Assembly: GCA_013373205.1 (NCBI GenBank)
Contig: JABXIG010000003.1
Location: 1,219,853 to 1,283,852, forward strand
Length of the DNA stretch: 64,000 nt
From: Methylocystaceae bacterium
Lineage (GTDB): Bacteria > Pseudomonadota > Alphaproteobacteria > Rhodospirillales > Terasakiellaceae
Reading direction: 5' to 3'
Positions 33,704 to 42,197 of the stretch are shown here, piece by piece. Each line of letters begins with the position of its first letter. Positions within the stretch are counted from its first letter, which is position 1. The translations under genes were made by a program, and so were the position numbers. A model generated the notes under the pieces. The model saw nothing but the letters and a program-made list of their open reading frames with translations. It made no database searches and was not told where the DNA came from.

Positions 33704-34657
33704 ATGGATAAACAACTAAAGATTGGCGTTTCAAGCTGCTTGATGGGCGAAGAGGTCAGATTTAACGGCGGTCACTGTCGCAACCGCTTTCTAACGGACA
33801 AAATCAGCGAATATGCTAAATTCTACCCCACTTGCCCTGAAATGGCCATTGGTATGGGAAAACCACGTGAATCTGTTCGGCTGGAACGCGAAGCAGATGG
33901 GCGCATCCACATGAGAAGCCCCAAATCACGCGAAGATTTTACAGATCGGATGGAACAGTTTAGCCATGGCTGGTCTGAAAACTTGCATGAAATGGACCTG
34001 GATGGATATGTCTTTAAGAAAGACTCACCGAGCTGTGGTGTTTTTCGTGTCAAAATCTATGAAAATGGGCAACCTGCTGAAAGACGCGGGACAGGGCTGT
34101 TTGCAAAAACAGTTATAAAGACCCTGCCCCAATTGCCTGTGGAAGAAGAAGGCCGACTGAATGATCCGGTCTTGTGCGAAATGTTTGTGGAACGCTGCTT
34201 TGCGTATCGTCGTGTGAAGGACCTGTTTCAAACAGGCTGGTCTCGAAAAGATGTCGTCGATTTCCATGCCCGCGAAAAACTGCTGTTAATGGCCTATAGC
34301 CCTGGTCGCTACAAATCACTAGGCCGTCTTGTTGCAGATATCAAAAACCTGACACGCGACGAATTTAAAGAACGCTATATCAAACTCTTTATGGATTGCA
34401 TGAATGATAAGCCCACCAAAGGGCGTCATGCCAATGCCTTAATGCATATGGCGGGCTATCTTAAATCCAAATTATCCAGCCAAGGGCGTGCAGAGCTTGC
34501 CAAATCCATTGATGATTATCGCGCCGGCTTTATCCCGTTGATTGTCCCCATCACCCTGATCGGTCATATGATTCGCCGCTTTGATGAACTGTATCTGGCA
34601 CAGCAAACTTACCTTTCCCCGCATCCCCATCAGCTTGCTTTACGCAACCATACTTAA
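33704..34657 (+). CDS. DUF523-DUF1722 protein (E. coli YbgA-like)
   Basis: The 317-residue protein has an N-terminal DUF523 domain (about 5-150; IGVSSCLMGEEVRFNGGH, YPTCPE, KKDSPSCG). The three conserved cysteines suggest an Fe-S cluster as in thiouracil desulfurase TudS. A C-terminal DUF1722 helical domain follows (about 190-305). E. coli YbgA has the same two-domain plan and sits next to phr. Here photolyase also follows after one gene, so a role in damage or modified-base handling is a reasonable inference. The glutathione peroxidase gene starts 10 bp after its stop. Confidence 0.9.
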   Translation: MDKQLKIGVSSCLMGEEVRFNGGHCRNRFLTDKISEYAKFYPTCPEMAIGMGKPRESVRLEREADGRIHMRSPKSREDFTDRMEQFSHGWSENLHEMDLDGYVFKKDSPSCGVFRVKIYENGQPAERRGTGLFAKTVIKTLPQLPVEEEGRLNDPVLCEMFVERCFAYRRVKDLFQTGWSRKDVVDFHAREKLLLMAYSPGRYKSLGRLVADIKNLTRDEFKERYIKLFMDCMNDKPTKGRHANALMHMAGYLKSKLSSQGRAELAKSIDDYRAGFIPLIVPITLIGHMIRRFDELYLAQQTYLSPHPHQLALRNHT

Positions 34658-34667
34658 GGGAGCCCTG

Positions 34668-35210
34668 ATGAAAACCGCCCTTATCTCTCTGTTCTTTATT
34701 GGATTAAGTCTCATGTCCCCTGCACAGGCTGCACAAACTGCCCATGATTTCAGCTTTGACACAATCGAAGGCACACCTTTGAACCTGTCTGACTATAAAG
34801 GCCACGTGGTGTTAGTGGTGAACACGGCCTCCGAATGCGGCTTTACGCCACAATATAAGGGTCTTCAGGCTTTGTGGGAGGCATATAAAGACAAGGGGCT
34901 GGTTGTACTTGGTGTCCCCTCCAATGATTTTGGCGGACAAGAACCTGGTCAAGCTGACGAAATTAAACAGTTTTGCGAAGTAAACTACGGTGTTGATTTC
35001 CCTTTGACAGACAAAACAGTCGTCAAAGGGGACCAAGCCCATCCGTTCTACAAATGGGCGCGTCAGGAACTGGGGTTCATGGCAGCACCTAAATGGAACT
35101 TTCATAAATATTTGATCGACCAGAATGGTCAGCTCGTCGATTGGTTTGCGACCACGACAAAACCACAATCTGACAAAATCACCAAAAAACTGGACCGTCT
35201 GCTGCCGTGA
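34668..35210 (+). CDS. Periplasmic glutathione peroxidase
   Basis: The 180-residue precursor starts with a signal peptide (cleavage after AQA, near residue 21). The rest is a GPx domain with peroxidatic Cys in NTASECGFTPQY, the GVPSNDFGGQEPG loop and WNFHKYLID. It reduces hydroperoxides using a thiol (thioredoxin-like or glutathione). The start at 34668 has AAGGGAG upstream; an in-frame extension from 34581 overlaps the previous gene. Its stop overlaps the GTG start of photolyase by 4 bp. Confidence 0.94.
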   Translation: MKTALISLFFIGLSLMSPAQAAQTAHDFSFDTIEGTPLNLSDYKGHVVLVVNTASECGFTPQYKGLQALWEAYKDKGLVVLGVPSNDFGGQEPGQADEIKQFCEVNYGVDFPLTDKTVVKGDQAHPFYKWARQELGFMAAPKWNFHKYLIDQNGQLVDWFATTTKPQSDKITKKLDRLLP

Positions 35211-36583
35211 CACAAAAACCTGTTATCGTCTGGTTTCGCCAGGATTTGCGCACCACAGACAATCCTGCCCTGTTTGAAGCCGCAAAATCAGGGGCGATTG
35301 TGCCCATCTACATTCTGGATGATGAAAATGCTGGTGATAAAAAAATGGGCAGGGCCAGTCGTGTCTGGCTCCATCACAGCTTAAACGCCCTGAACAAAAA
35401 CCTGAACGGAACCTTGCAAGTGTATCAAGGCAATCCGCTGGATATCCTCAAGGAACTTGATCCACGCGAAATCCACTGGAACCGTTGCTATGAACCGTGG
35501 CGTATCTTGCGTGACAAGGAAATAAAAAGCTTTTTTCAGGATAAAGGGGTAAGCGTCACCTCCCACAAAGCCAGCCTGTTATGGGAACCGTGGGAGGTGA
35601 GCAAAAAAGACGGCACGCCTTATAAAGTCTTCACTCCTTTTTATCGCAAGGGCTGCCTGTCCCTGTCTGAACCACGTGATGAACTGGACCCGGTTGTTAT
35701 TGAAGCTGAAAAAACCGCGAGCAATTCATTCAATTTCATCCCGGATCACCACAATTGGACCAAAACCATCACGCAAGGATGGGAGATTAGCCAAGAAGGT
35801 GCGATGGTCTGTCTTGATGATTTTCTAGAAGAAGGTCTGAAGCATTATAAACAGGGACGTGACTTCCCCGCCCTGAATGCGGTTTCCCGCCTATCGCCTT
35901 ATCTTCATTTTGGCCAAATTTCGCCCCAACAGGTCTGGCACAAAGCGCGTTTTTTTGCCAAAGCCCATGGGCTAGATCAACAAGTCGATCATTTTTGTTC
36001 TGAACTGGCGTGGCGGGAATTTTCCTACAGTCTGCTCTATTATAATCCCGATCTGGCAGAAAAAAACCTGAACCCAAAATTTAACCCGTTTGACTGGCGC
36101 ACAGATGACAATGCTTTTAAAGCCTGGACCCAAGGGCAAACAGGATATCCTTTAATTGATGCTGGTATGCGCGAGCTCTGGCAGACAGGATACATGCATA
36201 ACAGAGTTCGTATGGTTGTCGCTTCTTTTTTGGTGAAAAACCTGATGATTGACTGGCGTTTGGGGGAAAAGTGGTTCTGGGATTGCCTGTTTGATGCGGA
36301 TCAGGCCAACAATGCGGCCTCTTGGCAATGGGTTGCGGGGTGTGGTGCCGATGCAGCACCTTATTTTCGGATATTCAACCCGGTTACGCAAAGCCAGAAA
36401 TTTGACCCCGATGGAGACTATATTCTGAAATATGTCCCTGAGCTGAAGGGGCTTTCCAAAAAACATATGCATGAACCTTGGCTATCTGCGATCCCACCCA
36501 AAAACTACCCCGCCCCTATTGTGGAGCTGAAAGCCAGTCGGGAACGGGCCCTGACAGCCTATAAGGATTTATCCAGTTTATAG
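35207..36583 (+). CDS. phrB: Deoxyribodipyrimidine photolyase (class I CPD)
   Basis: The 458-residue flavoprotein has the N-terminal antenna domain (VIVWFRQDLRTTDNPAL) and the FAD-binding photolyase domain. Conserved parts are LSPYLHFGQISPQQVW, WREFSYSLLY, YPLIDAGMREL, GYMHNRVRMVVASFL and the electron-transfer Trp-rich region NNAASWQWVAGCGADAAP. It repairs cyclobutane pyrimidine dimers with blue light. The GTG start overlaps the gpx stop (GTGA), so translation is coupled. With gpx and DUF523/1722 this forms a light- and oxidant-stress operon. Confidence 0.96.
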   Translation: MTQKPVIVWFRQDLRTTDNPALFEAAKSGAIVPIYILDDENAGDKKMGRASRVWLHHSLNALNKNLNGTLQVYQGNPLDILKELDPREIHWNRCYEPWRILRDKEIKSFFQDKGVSVTSHKASLLWEPWEVSKKDGTPYKVFTPFYRKGCLSLSEPRDELDPVVIEAEKTASNSFNFIPDHHNWTKTITQGWEISQEGAMVCLDDFLEEGLKHYKQGRDFPALNAVSRLSPYLHFGQISPQQVWHKARFFAKAHGLDQQVDHFCSELAWREFSYSLLYYNPDLAEKNLNPKFNPFDWRTDDNAFKAWTQGQTGYPLIDAGMRELWQTGYMHNRVRMVVASFLVKNLMIDWRLGEKWFWDCLFDADQANNAASWQWVAGCGADAAPYFRIFNPVTQSQKFDPDGDYILKYVPELKGLSKKHMHEPWLSAIPPKNYPAPIVELKASRERALTAYKDLSSL

Positions 36584-36600
36584 ATCAGGCCCCTAAAACC

Positions 36601-37620
36601 TTAAACGGGGTTACATTCCCCGCAATAAGGCACCAGCAACTCATGCTTGATCGTATCGGTTGAACAGCCACGCGAAACCAAAAAATGTAATTTTGTAAAG
36701 GCTGCTTCCAACGTTAAATCTGCACCGGGAATGACGCCTAATTGATTTAATCGATCCGCTGCCGCATAAGCACCTTGTGTCACTTTTCCGACGATACATT
36801 GCGACACATTAACAAGCGCAATCCCCTTATCCCCAGCATCGCTCAAAAAATCGATCAGGCTTTTATTACTATCTGGTGGATTACCCACCCCATAAGACAT
36901 TAAAATCAGCGCTTTTAAATCAGCATGACCCAACATGGCACGAAACATATTCGCATCCATCCCCGGATACAAATGCATCATCGCAACAGCTTGTGGGGAA
37001 AAGTCTTTGTCGTGAAAATTCGCTGCTGTTTTTTGCAGGACTAAATGTTCATTGATGTCGATATGAATGCCGACCGTTCCTAACCATGGCAAGTTAGGCG
37101 TATCAAAGGCATCAAACCCGGTACTTTTAAGCTTGCGGGCCCTATTGCCGCGCAGAAGCCGACCATTAAAGTAAATGCAGACTTCCGACAGATCATAATC
37201 AGCCGCCAGTATCAAACTGGTGACTACATTTGTAAAAGCATCATTACGAAGTTCGATTAATGGAATTTGTGCACCGGTGAATATAACCGGCTTATTCAAT
37301 CCCAACAACATGAAGGATAAAGCCGAGGCCGTATAGGCCATGGTATCCGTGCCATGCAAAATCACAAATCCATCATAGTCATCCTTACATGACAATATGG
37401 TTTGTGCAATGGTGCTCCAATCCTCAGGATGGACATTTGCGCTATCAATCAATCTATCATATTCAATCAAATCATAATCCGGCAAAGGGGTTAGCGTACG
37501 GCCTTCCAGACGTTTGGATAAAAGATCAGCAAACCCGTCAACCGGTACATAGCCTTGTGGTGAGCGTCGCATGCCGATGGTGCCCCCCGTATAGACAATT
37601 AATATTCTTTTCTTATCCAT
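36601..37620 (-). CDS. ansA: L-asparaginase I, cytoplasmic type
   Basis: The 339-residue protein has both catalytic threonine motifs: YTGGTIGM at the N-terminus and ILHGTDTMAYTASAL near residue 90. There is no signal peptide, so it is the low-affinity cytoplasmic type. It hydrolyses asparagine to aspartate and ammonia. It stands alone and converges with the photolyase gene, 17 bp apart. Confidence 0.93.
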   Translation of the reverse strand: MDKKRILIVYTGGTIGMRRSPQGYVPVDGFADLLSKRLEGRTLTPLPDYDLIEYDRLIDSANVHPEDWSTIAQTILSCKDDYDGFVILHGTDTMAYTASALSFMLLGLNKPVIFTGAQIPLIELRNDAFTNVVTSLILAADYDLSEVCIYFNGRLLRGNRARKLKSTGFDAFDTPNLPWLGTVGIHIDINEHLVLQKTAANFHDKDFSPQAVAMMHLYPGMDANMFRAMLGHADLKALILMSYGVGNPPDSNKSLIDFLSDAGDKGIALVNVSQCIVGKVTQGAYAAADRLNQLGVIPGADLTLEAAFTKLHFLVSRGCSTDTIKHELLVPYCGECNPV

Positions 37621-37815
37621 CAGACATACCTTTTAAAATTGTGACTGCGCTACGGACAACTCAAATGGTCAAATTGTTCTGTCTGTACCACAATACCTTC
37701 AATGCTAATTTCTTCAAACATTTGACTGATTACGCATCGCATTTAAATGAGATAAAAACATCTCCTCAAAGCCTGATGGTAAGCCTTAAACAATTACATG
37801 CGAATGATTATTATT

Positions 37816-37847
37816 TATGTTGACAATCATTCTCAGTTGCATAATAG
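37816..37847 (+). promoter_or_regulatory. Fur-box-like site over the bfd promoter
   Basis: The 19-mer at 37816-37834 matches the Fur consensus at 14 positions by hand alignment (core ACAATCATTCTC). It overlaps a -35 TTGACA at 37820-37825, which is followed 16 bp later by TAATAG (37842-37847). Iron-dependent repression of bfd is expected. Confidence 0.65.
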
Positions 37848-37874
37848 TACCTACACGAACAGGAGGTACAAGAG

Positions 37875-38066
37875 ATGTACGTTTGTATTTGCAATGGTAT
37901 TCGAGAAAAAGAAGTCAAGCAGGCTGTGAATAACGGTGCTGCAACCGTTGCCCGTGTTTTCAAAGCGCATGGCTGCAAACCTGAATGCGCAAAATGTGTC
38001 AACTGCATACGCAATGTGATTGATGCTGAAACCGTTGAAAACACGACTCTCTTGGCTGCAGAATAA
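37875..38066 (+). CDS. bfd: Bacterioferritin-associated ferredoxin
   Basis: The 63-residue protein has the BFD-like [2Fe-2S] pattern C-x-C (YVCICNG) near the N-terminus and two further cysteines in the GCKPECAKC region. Bfd docks on bacterioferritin and reduces its iron core so Fe(II) can leave. The AGGAGG site is strong. It converges with the bacterioferritin genes, and its promoter carries a Fur-like site, so it should be made when iron is short. Confidence 0.95.
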   Translation: MYVCICNGIREKEVKQAVNNGAATVARVFKAHGCKPECAKCVNCIRNVIDAETVENTTLLAAE

Positions 38067-38068
38067 AA

Positions 38069-38100
38069 AATAACCCCGTGTGTTCAGACACGAGGTTATT
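38069..38100 (+). terminator. Terminator-like hairpin after bfd
   Basis: AATAACC-C-CGTGT and ACACG-A-GGTTATT pair with one internal mismatch around a 6-base loop, directly after the bfd stop. Confidence 0.65.
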
Positions 38101-38121
38101 TCAAAACGACTACTCAACAAG

Positions 38122-38153
38122 AAAAGCTTCGCTTCAAAAACGAGGCTTTTTTT
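38122..38153 (+). terminator. Second intrinsic terminator between bfd and bfr
   Basis: AAAAGCTTCG (38122-38131) pairs with CGAGGCTTTT (38141-38150; one G-U), and the T tract continues to 38153. It touches the stop codon of the convergent bacterioferritin gene. Confidence 0.75.
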
Positions 38154-38625
38154 ATGTAGATGATTTGGACTGGATGTAGTTTTTCAGGCCCATCTTGTCG
38201 ATCAGACCCAATTGCTTTTCCAGCCAGTATGTATGGTCAAGCTCAGTATCATCCAGCAATCCAATCAAGATTTGACGGGTGACATAATCTTGTTCTTTTT
38301 CACACACATTGATGACTTTTTTCAGTTCTTTCACAACAGAAAGCTCATAAGCCAGATCGCTTTTCATCATAGAAGGTACATCTTTACCAATGTTCAACGC
38401 CACACGTGACGCAACATCCGGGGTCCCTTCCAAAAACAGGATCCGTTCGACCAGCTTGGCCGCGTGGTCCAGTTCTTCTTCCTGTTCATGCTTGAGGCGC
38501 TCAAAAAGCTCCGTCATACCCCAATCGTCATACATGCGTGAATGGATGAAATATTGATCCGCCGCGCTCATTTCATGTGTCAAAAGCCCATTTAGGGCGT
38601 CAATTACTTTTTTGCTACCTTTCAT
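38152..38625 (-). CDS. bfr: Bacterioferritin, ferroxidase-competent subunit
   Basis: The 157-residue four-helix subunit keeps the di-iron ferroxidase residues Glu18, Glu51, His54 and Glu94. A Glu-x-x-His pair sits at 128 and 131, one position later than in E. coli. The heme ligand Met52 is replaced by Leu. It can therefore oxidise Fe(II) but should not ligate heme by itself. The adjacent upstream gene encodes a subunit with the opposite pattern, so the two probably co-assemble into one 24-mer shell. Confidence 0.95.
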   Translation of the reverse strand: MKGSKKVIDALNGLLTHEMSAADQYFIHSRMYDDWGMTELFERLKHEQEEELDHAAKLVERILFLEGTPDVASRVALNIGKDVPSMMKSDLAYELSVVKELKKVINVCEKEQDYVTRQILIGLLDDTELDHTYWLEKQLGLIDKMGLKNYIQSKSST

Positions 38626-38637
38626 CTGAAGGGCTCC

Positions 38638-39102
38638 TTAAGTTTGAGATTGGATATAGTTTTCAAGGCCTTGCTCTTTGATCTGCCACTGTTGGGTTTC
38701 CAACCAGTCCAGGAACTCTTCTTCATCTTCGAGAATATCGTCCAGAATTTCACGAGAGATATAGTCCTGTTCTTCTTCACACAGCGCGATGGCCGCACGC
38801 AGATCATCCAGCATACTAGACATTAAGTCCATTTCACACTTGATGATATCCTGAGTATCCTCACCGATGCGGAGCTTACCGAGGCTTTGCAAGTTTGGCA
38901 GACCTTCAAGGAAGAGAATGCGTTCAATCAACTTGTCAGCCTGCTTCATATCCTTGATGGACTTTTTATATTCTTTGGACCCGATATCACACAAGCCCCA
39001 GTCATTGAACATACGCGAGTGCAAGAAAGTCTGGTTAATCGAAACCAACTCATTGCCCAAGATTTTGTTCAATTGGGTAATGACTTTTTTACTACCCTTC
39101 AT
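38638..39102 (-). CDS. bfr: Bacterioferritin, heme-ligating subunit with degenerate ferroxidase site
   Basis: The 154-residue subunit keeps the heme-axial Met52 and the general Bfr fold (GNELVSINQTFLHSRMF, ERILFLEGLPNLQSLGKL). It has lost most ferroxidase ligands: position 51 is Asp, 54 is Gln, 94 is Met and 130 is Phe. It lies 12 bp upstream of the ferroxidase-competent subunit. Split pairs like this are known in Magnetospirillum and Neisseria. The intergenic region upstream has a strong Fur-box-like site. Confidence 0.94.
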   Translation of the reverse strand: MKGSKKVITQLNKILGNELVSINQTFLHSRMFNDWGLCDIGSKEYKKSIKDMKQADKLIERILFLEGLPNLQSLGKLRIGEDTQDIIKCEMDLMSSMLDDLRAAIALCEEEQDYISREILDDILEDEEEFLDWLETQQWQIKEQGLENYIQSQT

Positions 39103-39216
39103 ATTATCTCCTAGTCAGTTAGGGGATTTAAACAAAAAATTATAATGGAGACACACTTTTTATTATGGGCATACACAAATCATTTTCAAGGAAAAATCCA
39201 AAAAAATCATATAGTT

Positions 39217-39235
39217 AATTGTAATAATCATTATC
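39217..39235. promoter_or_regulatory. Fur-box-like site between bfr and the di-heme peroxidase gene
   Basis: The 19-mer matches the Fur consensus at 15 of 19 positions by hand alignment, with an intact ATAATCATTATC half. It lies 115 bp before bfr and 124 bp before the peroxidase gene, and could act on either. Confidence 0.65.
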
Positions 39236-39321
39236 AAAAAACTGTATTTTAAGCGTTATATTCTCATAAAAAAATGTGGATTTGATCTAAATCATTTGAA
39301 CCAAATGGAAAATCTCTTATT

Positions 39322-39340
39322 AATAATGAAAGTCATTTTT
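39322..39340 (+). promoter_or_regulatory. Second Fur-like site near the di-heme peroxidase start
   Basis: AATAATGAAAGTCATTTTT matches the Fur consensus at about 14 of 19 positions by hand. It ends 18 bp before the chosen start codon, where binding would block initiation. Confidence 0.5.
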
Positions 39341-39358
39341 ATTAGTAGTGAGTTTGCC

Positions 39359-40504
39359 ATGCCTTCCCACCTTTTCAAACCCCTTATTTTATCCACTTGC
39401 ATCCTGTTCTCAGGTCTTTCTCCGGCTAAAAGCGACGATTTATCCGAGCTTGGACAGCTGCTTTTTTTTGATACAGCCCTGTCAAAAAATGAAACACAGG
39501 CCTGTGCAACTTGTCATAACCCTGAATTTGGATTTACTGATCCGCGCGATAACGGTGTTTCAAAAATGGCATCCTTGGGAGATGATGACAAATCTATCGG
39601 AGATCGACAGGCGCCAACTGCGTCCTATGCCTCTTTCAGTCCAACGTTTCACAAGACGGACAAAGGAGTTTATAAAGGCGGACAGTTCTGGGATGGCCGC
39701 GCAGCCGACCTTGCTGAACAAGCAGGCGGCCCCCCCCTGAACCCGGCCGAGATGGGCATGCCCGATAAAGCATCGGTTATTGAACGCCTGAAGGAAAACC
39801 CGGATTACATTGATCGCTTCACCAAGCTGTTTGGCGCAGACATCTTTAAAGATGTCGATCTCGCCTATAATAAAATGACGCAAGCGATTGCCGCTTATGA
39901 ACGCACAAAAGAATTTGCCCCCTTTGATTCTAAGTATGACAGATTCTTGCGTGGCGAAGTCAAACTGACAGGACAGGAAGAATTGGGGCGCATTCTCTTT
40001 TTCTCCCAACAATTCACCAATTGCAATCGTTGTCACCAATTACAGACCCTGCCCGGTGCAGAAAATGAAACATTTACCAACTACGAATATCACAACATTG
40101 GCGTTCCTTCGAATACCGCACTAAGAAACGTCAATGGTGTGGGAGTAGAAGCCATTGATGATGGCCTACTTGCGAACCCCGGTGTCACTGAAAAAGAACA
40201 CCGCGGTAAACATAAGGTCCCGACTTTGCGCAATGTCGCTGTCACCGCCCCCTATATGCATAACGGTGTCTTTAAAGACCTACGCACTGTTATCAAATTC
40301 TATAACAAGTATAATTCCCGTTCACCTGTTTCACAAATCAACCCGGAAACAAAACAGAATTGGGCGCCTGCAGAAGTACCCGACACCATCTCCGAAGAAG
40401 ACTTAAAAGTAGGTGATGCACTGGACACCCGCAAGATTGACGCCCTCGTTGCTTTCATGGAAACTTTGACAGATGCCCGCTATGAACATTTGTTGAAAAA
40501 ATAA
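39359..40504 (+). CDS. Di-heme cytochrome c peroxidase / MauG-family protein
   Basis: The 381-residue precursor has a signal peptide and two c-type heme motifs, CATCH (N-terminal domain) and CNRCH (C-terminal domain). Typical CCP text includes FWDGRAADLAEQAGGP, NPAEMGM and VPTLRNVAVTAPYMHNG. It resides in the periplasm and either reduces H2O2 or oxidises another substrate. The start at 39359 gives a clean signal peptide; longer starts at 39296 or 39326 run through the Fur-like site. It heads the rightward iron cluster. Confidence 0.93.
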   Translation: MPSHLFKPLILSTCILFSGLSPAKSDDLSELGQLLFFDTALSKNETQACATCHNPEFGFTDPRDNGVSKMASLGDDDKSIGDRQAPTASYASFSPTFHKTDKGVYKGGQFWDGRAADLAEQAGGPPLNPAEMGMPDKASVIERLKENPDYIDRFTKLFGADIFKDVDLAYNKMTQAIAAYERTKEFAPFDSKYDRFLRGEVKLTGQEELGRILFFSQQFTNCNRCHQLQTLPGAENETFTNYEYHNIGVPSNTALRNVNGVGVEAIDDGLLANPGVTEKEHRGKHKVPTLRNVAVTAPYMHNGVFKDLRTVIKFYNKYNSRSPVSQINPETKQNWAPAEVPDTISEEDLKVGDALDTRKIDALVAFMETLTDARYEHLLKK

Positions 40505-40600
40505 CGAAAATAACCCTAAAAAACTGTTGCAAGTCATTCTTATTTGCTTTAAGAATCGTGCAATTGATAAGCGTTATTAATAAACAAACAAGGTTTCATC

Positions 40601-41878
40601 ATGAAGATTTTCGATCTTTTAAAGACGACAACAGCAGCGGCTCTTATTCTGAGCTCTGTTACTGTGGCTCAAGCTGCAGATACTTCCCCTAAAGAGGTTG
40701 TCAAAACATATGCTGACATTGCGTTGGCTATGTACGAAGACTCCCTTTCTGAAGCGAAAAAACTGAAAGCAGCCGTCTCTGCTCTTGTTGCACACCCAAG
40801 TGACAAGACGTTGAAAGCAGCACGTGCGGCATGGTTGAAAGCACGTGTGCCTTATCAACAAACAGAAGGCTTCCGCTTTGGCAACGCCGTTGTGGATGAT
40901 TGGGAAGGTAAAGTGAACGCATGGCCGTTAGACGAAGGTCTGATCGACTATGTTGATGCTTCCTATGGAAAATCTTCTGATGAAAACCCATCTTACACGC
41001 TGAACGTGATCGCTAACAAAAAATTCCGTATCGGCGCGAACGAAATTGATGCAAGCACCATCACACCAGACCTTTTGGCAGGTTCTCTGCACGAAGCACA
41101 GGAAGTTGAAGCCAACGTCGCAACAGGTTATCATGCCATTGAATTTCTGCTTTGGGGTCAAGACCTGAACGGAACTGGCGCGGGGGCAGGTCAACGCCCT
41201 GCAACTGATTTCGATACAAAAAACTGCACAAACGGCAATTGTGATCGTCGTGCGCAATATCTCACAGCTGCAACTGATCTGTTGATTACAGACCTTGAAG
41301 AAATCGTTGCGGCCTGGGGTACAGGTGGTCAAGCCCGTGCTGACATTTCCGGTAAATCTGATAACGAAGCTCTGGCGACGATCTTAACGGGTCTGGGCTC
41401 GCTGTCTTACGGTGAACTTGCCGGTGAACGTATGAAGCTGGGCGTTTTGCTGCACGACCCGGAAGAAGAGCATGATTGCTTCTCCGACAACACACACAAT
41501 TCACACTATTACAACCAGGTTGGCATGAACGCCATCTATAATGGACGCTACACACGTACAGACGGTTCTGTTCTGTTCGGTCCAAGCCTGGCTGATCTTG
41601 CAAAAGCAAAAGCACCAGCCGCACACCAGCGTCTGAGCGGTCTTTTGACTGAAACAAACGCCAAAATGCAAGTCATGAAAGACACTGCTGACAGCGGCAA
41701 AATGGCTTATGACCAGATGCTGGGTGAAAACAACGCAGAAGGTAACAAAATCCTGCTGGATGTTGTTGACGGTCTGGTTGCTCAAACCCGCGGGATCGAA
41801 CAAGTTGTTTCAGACCTCGGTCTGAAAATAGAAGTTGAAGGTTCCGATAGTCTGGATAACCCAACAGCTGTCAACTAA
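40601..41878 (+). CDS. Imelysin-family (M75) iron-regulated periplasmic protein, IrpA/ICMP-like
   Basis: The 425-residue precursor has a signal peptide cleaved near AQAAD, then an imelysin domain with the conserved GYHAIEFLLWGQD (GxHxxE) segment. Further family features are FRFGNAVVDDWEGKVNAWPLD and a two-fold repeat of four-helix bundles. Proteins of this family take part in iron uptake; peptidase activity is disputed. A TCATT-containing, weakly Fur-like stretch lies in the 96-bp upstream gap. It starts a run of four periplasmic genes. Confidence 0.93.
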   Translation: MKIFDLLKTTTAAALILSSVTVAQAADTSPKEVVKTYADIALAMYEDSLSEAKKLKAAVSALVAHPSDKTLKAARAAWLKARVPYQQTEGFRFGNAVVDDWEGKVNAWPLDEGLIDYVDASYGKSSDENPSYTLNVIANKKFRIGANEIDASTITPDLLAGSLHEAQEVEANVATGYHAIEFLLWGQDLNGTGAGAGQRPATDFDTKNCTNGNCDRRAQYLTAATDLLITDLEEIVAAWGTGGQARADISGKSDNEALATILTGLGSLSYGELAGERMKLGVLLHDPEEEHDCFSDNTHNSHYYNQVGMNAIYNGRYTRTDGSVLFGPSLADLAKAKAPAAHQRLSGLLTETNAKMQVMKDTADSGKMAYDQMLGENNAEGNKILLDVVDGLVAQTRGIEQVVSDLGLKIEVEGSDSLDNPTAVN

Positions 41879-41922
41879 GCAGGTTAGCATCTCTTATAGG
41901 GTAGGGGAAAAGGAGACACACC

Positions 41923-42153
41923 ATGCCCATATCCAGAAGGAGTGTTATCGGGGGGAGCGCGGCTTTAGTCGCGCTTTCCTCGTACCTGTTTTTATCACAG
42001 TCAAGCGTAAGCGCAGGCACCCCTGCTTTTGTGTTTTCGACCTTCAGCGATGATCCCCTGCCCCGCATCCAAGCACCAAAAGGCAGTCGCTTAAATAGCC
42101 ATTTCACCACACCATTGGCTTATACATGCGTCCATCCACGAGCATTGTATTAA
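41923..42153 (+). CDS. 76-residue Tat-signal mini-protein in the iron cluster
   Basis: A good AAGGAG site precedes an ATG that encodes a twin-arginine-type signal (MPISRRSVIGGSAALVAL) with a cleavage-like SVSAG. A mature part of only about 44 residues follows (PAFVFSTFSDDPLPRIQ early, then a His, Cys and Pro-containing end). There is no known domain. It lies between an imelysin and a di-heme DUF1111 gene, 44 bp from each or less. It may be a real small exported factor, or the start of a longer gene lost by frameshift; no continuation was seen in the other frames. Confidence 0.6.
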   Translation: MPISRRSVIGGSAALVALSSYLFLSQSSVSAGTPAFVFSTFSDDPLPRIQAPKGSRLNSHFTTPLAYTCVHPRALY

Positions 42154-42197
42154 CCTGCCGAAACAGGGATCATGAGTATTTTCAGAGTCACATAAAA

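Noticed and set aside
40505-40600. Fur box before the first imelysin gene
   Set aside because: The best alignment matches only about 10 of 19 consensus positions, too weak to list as a site.
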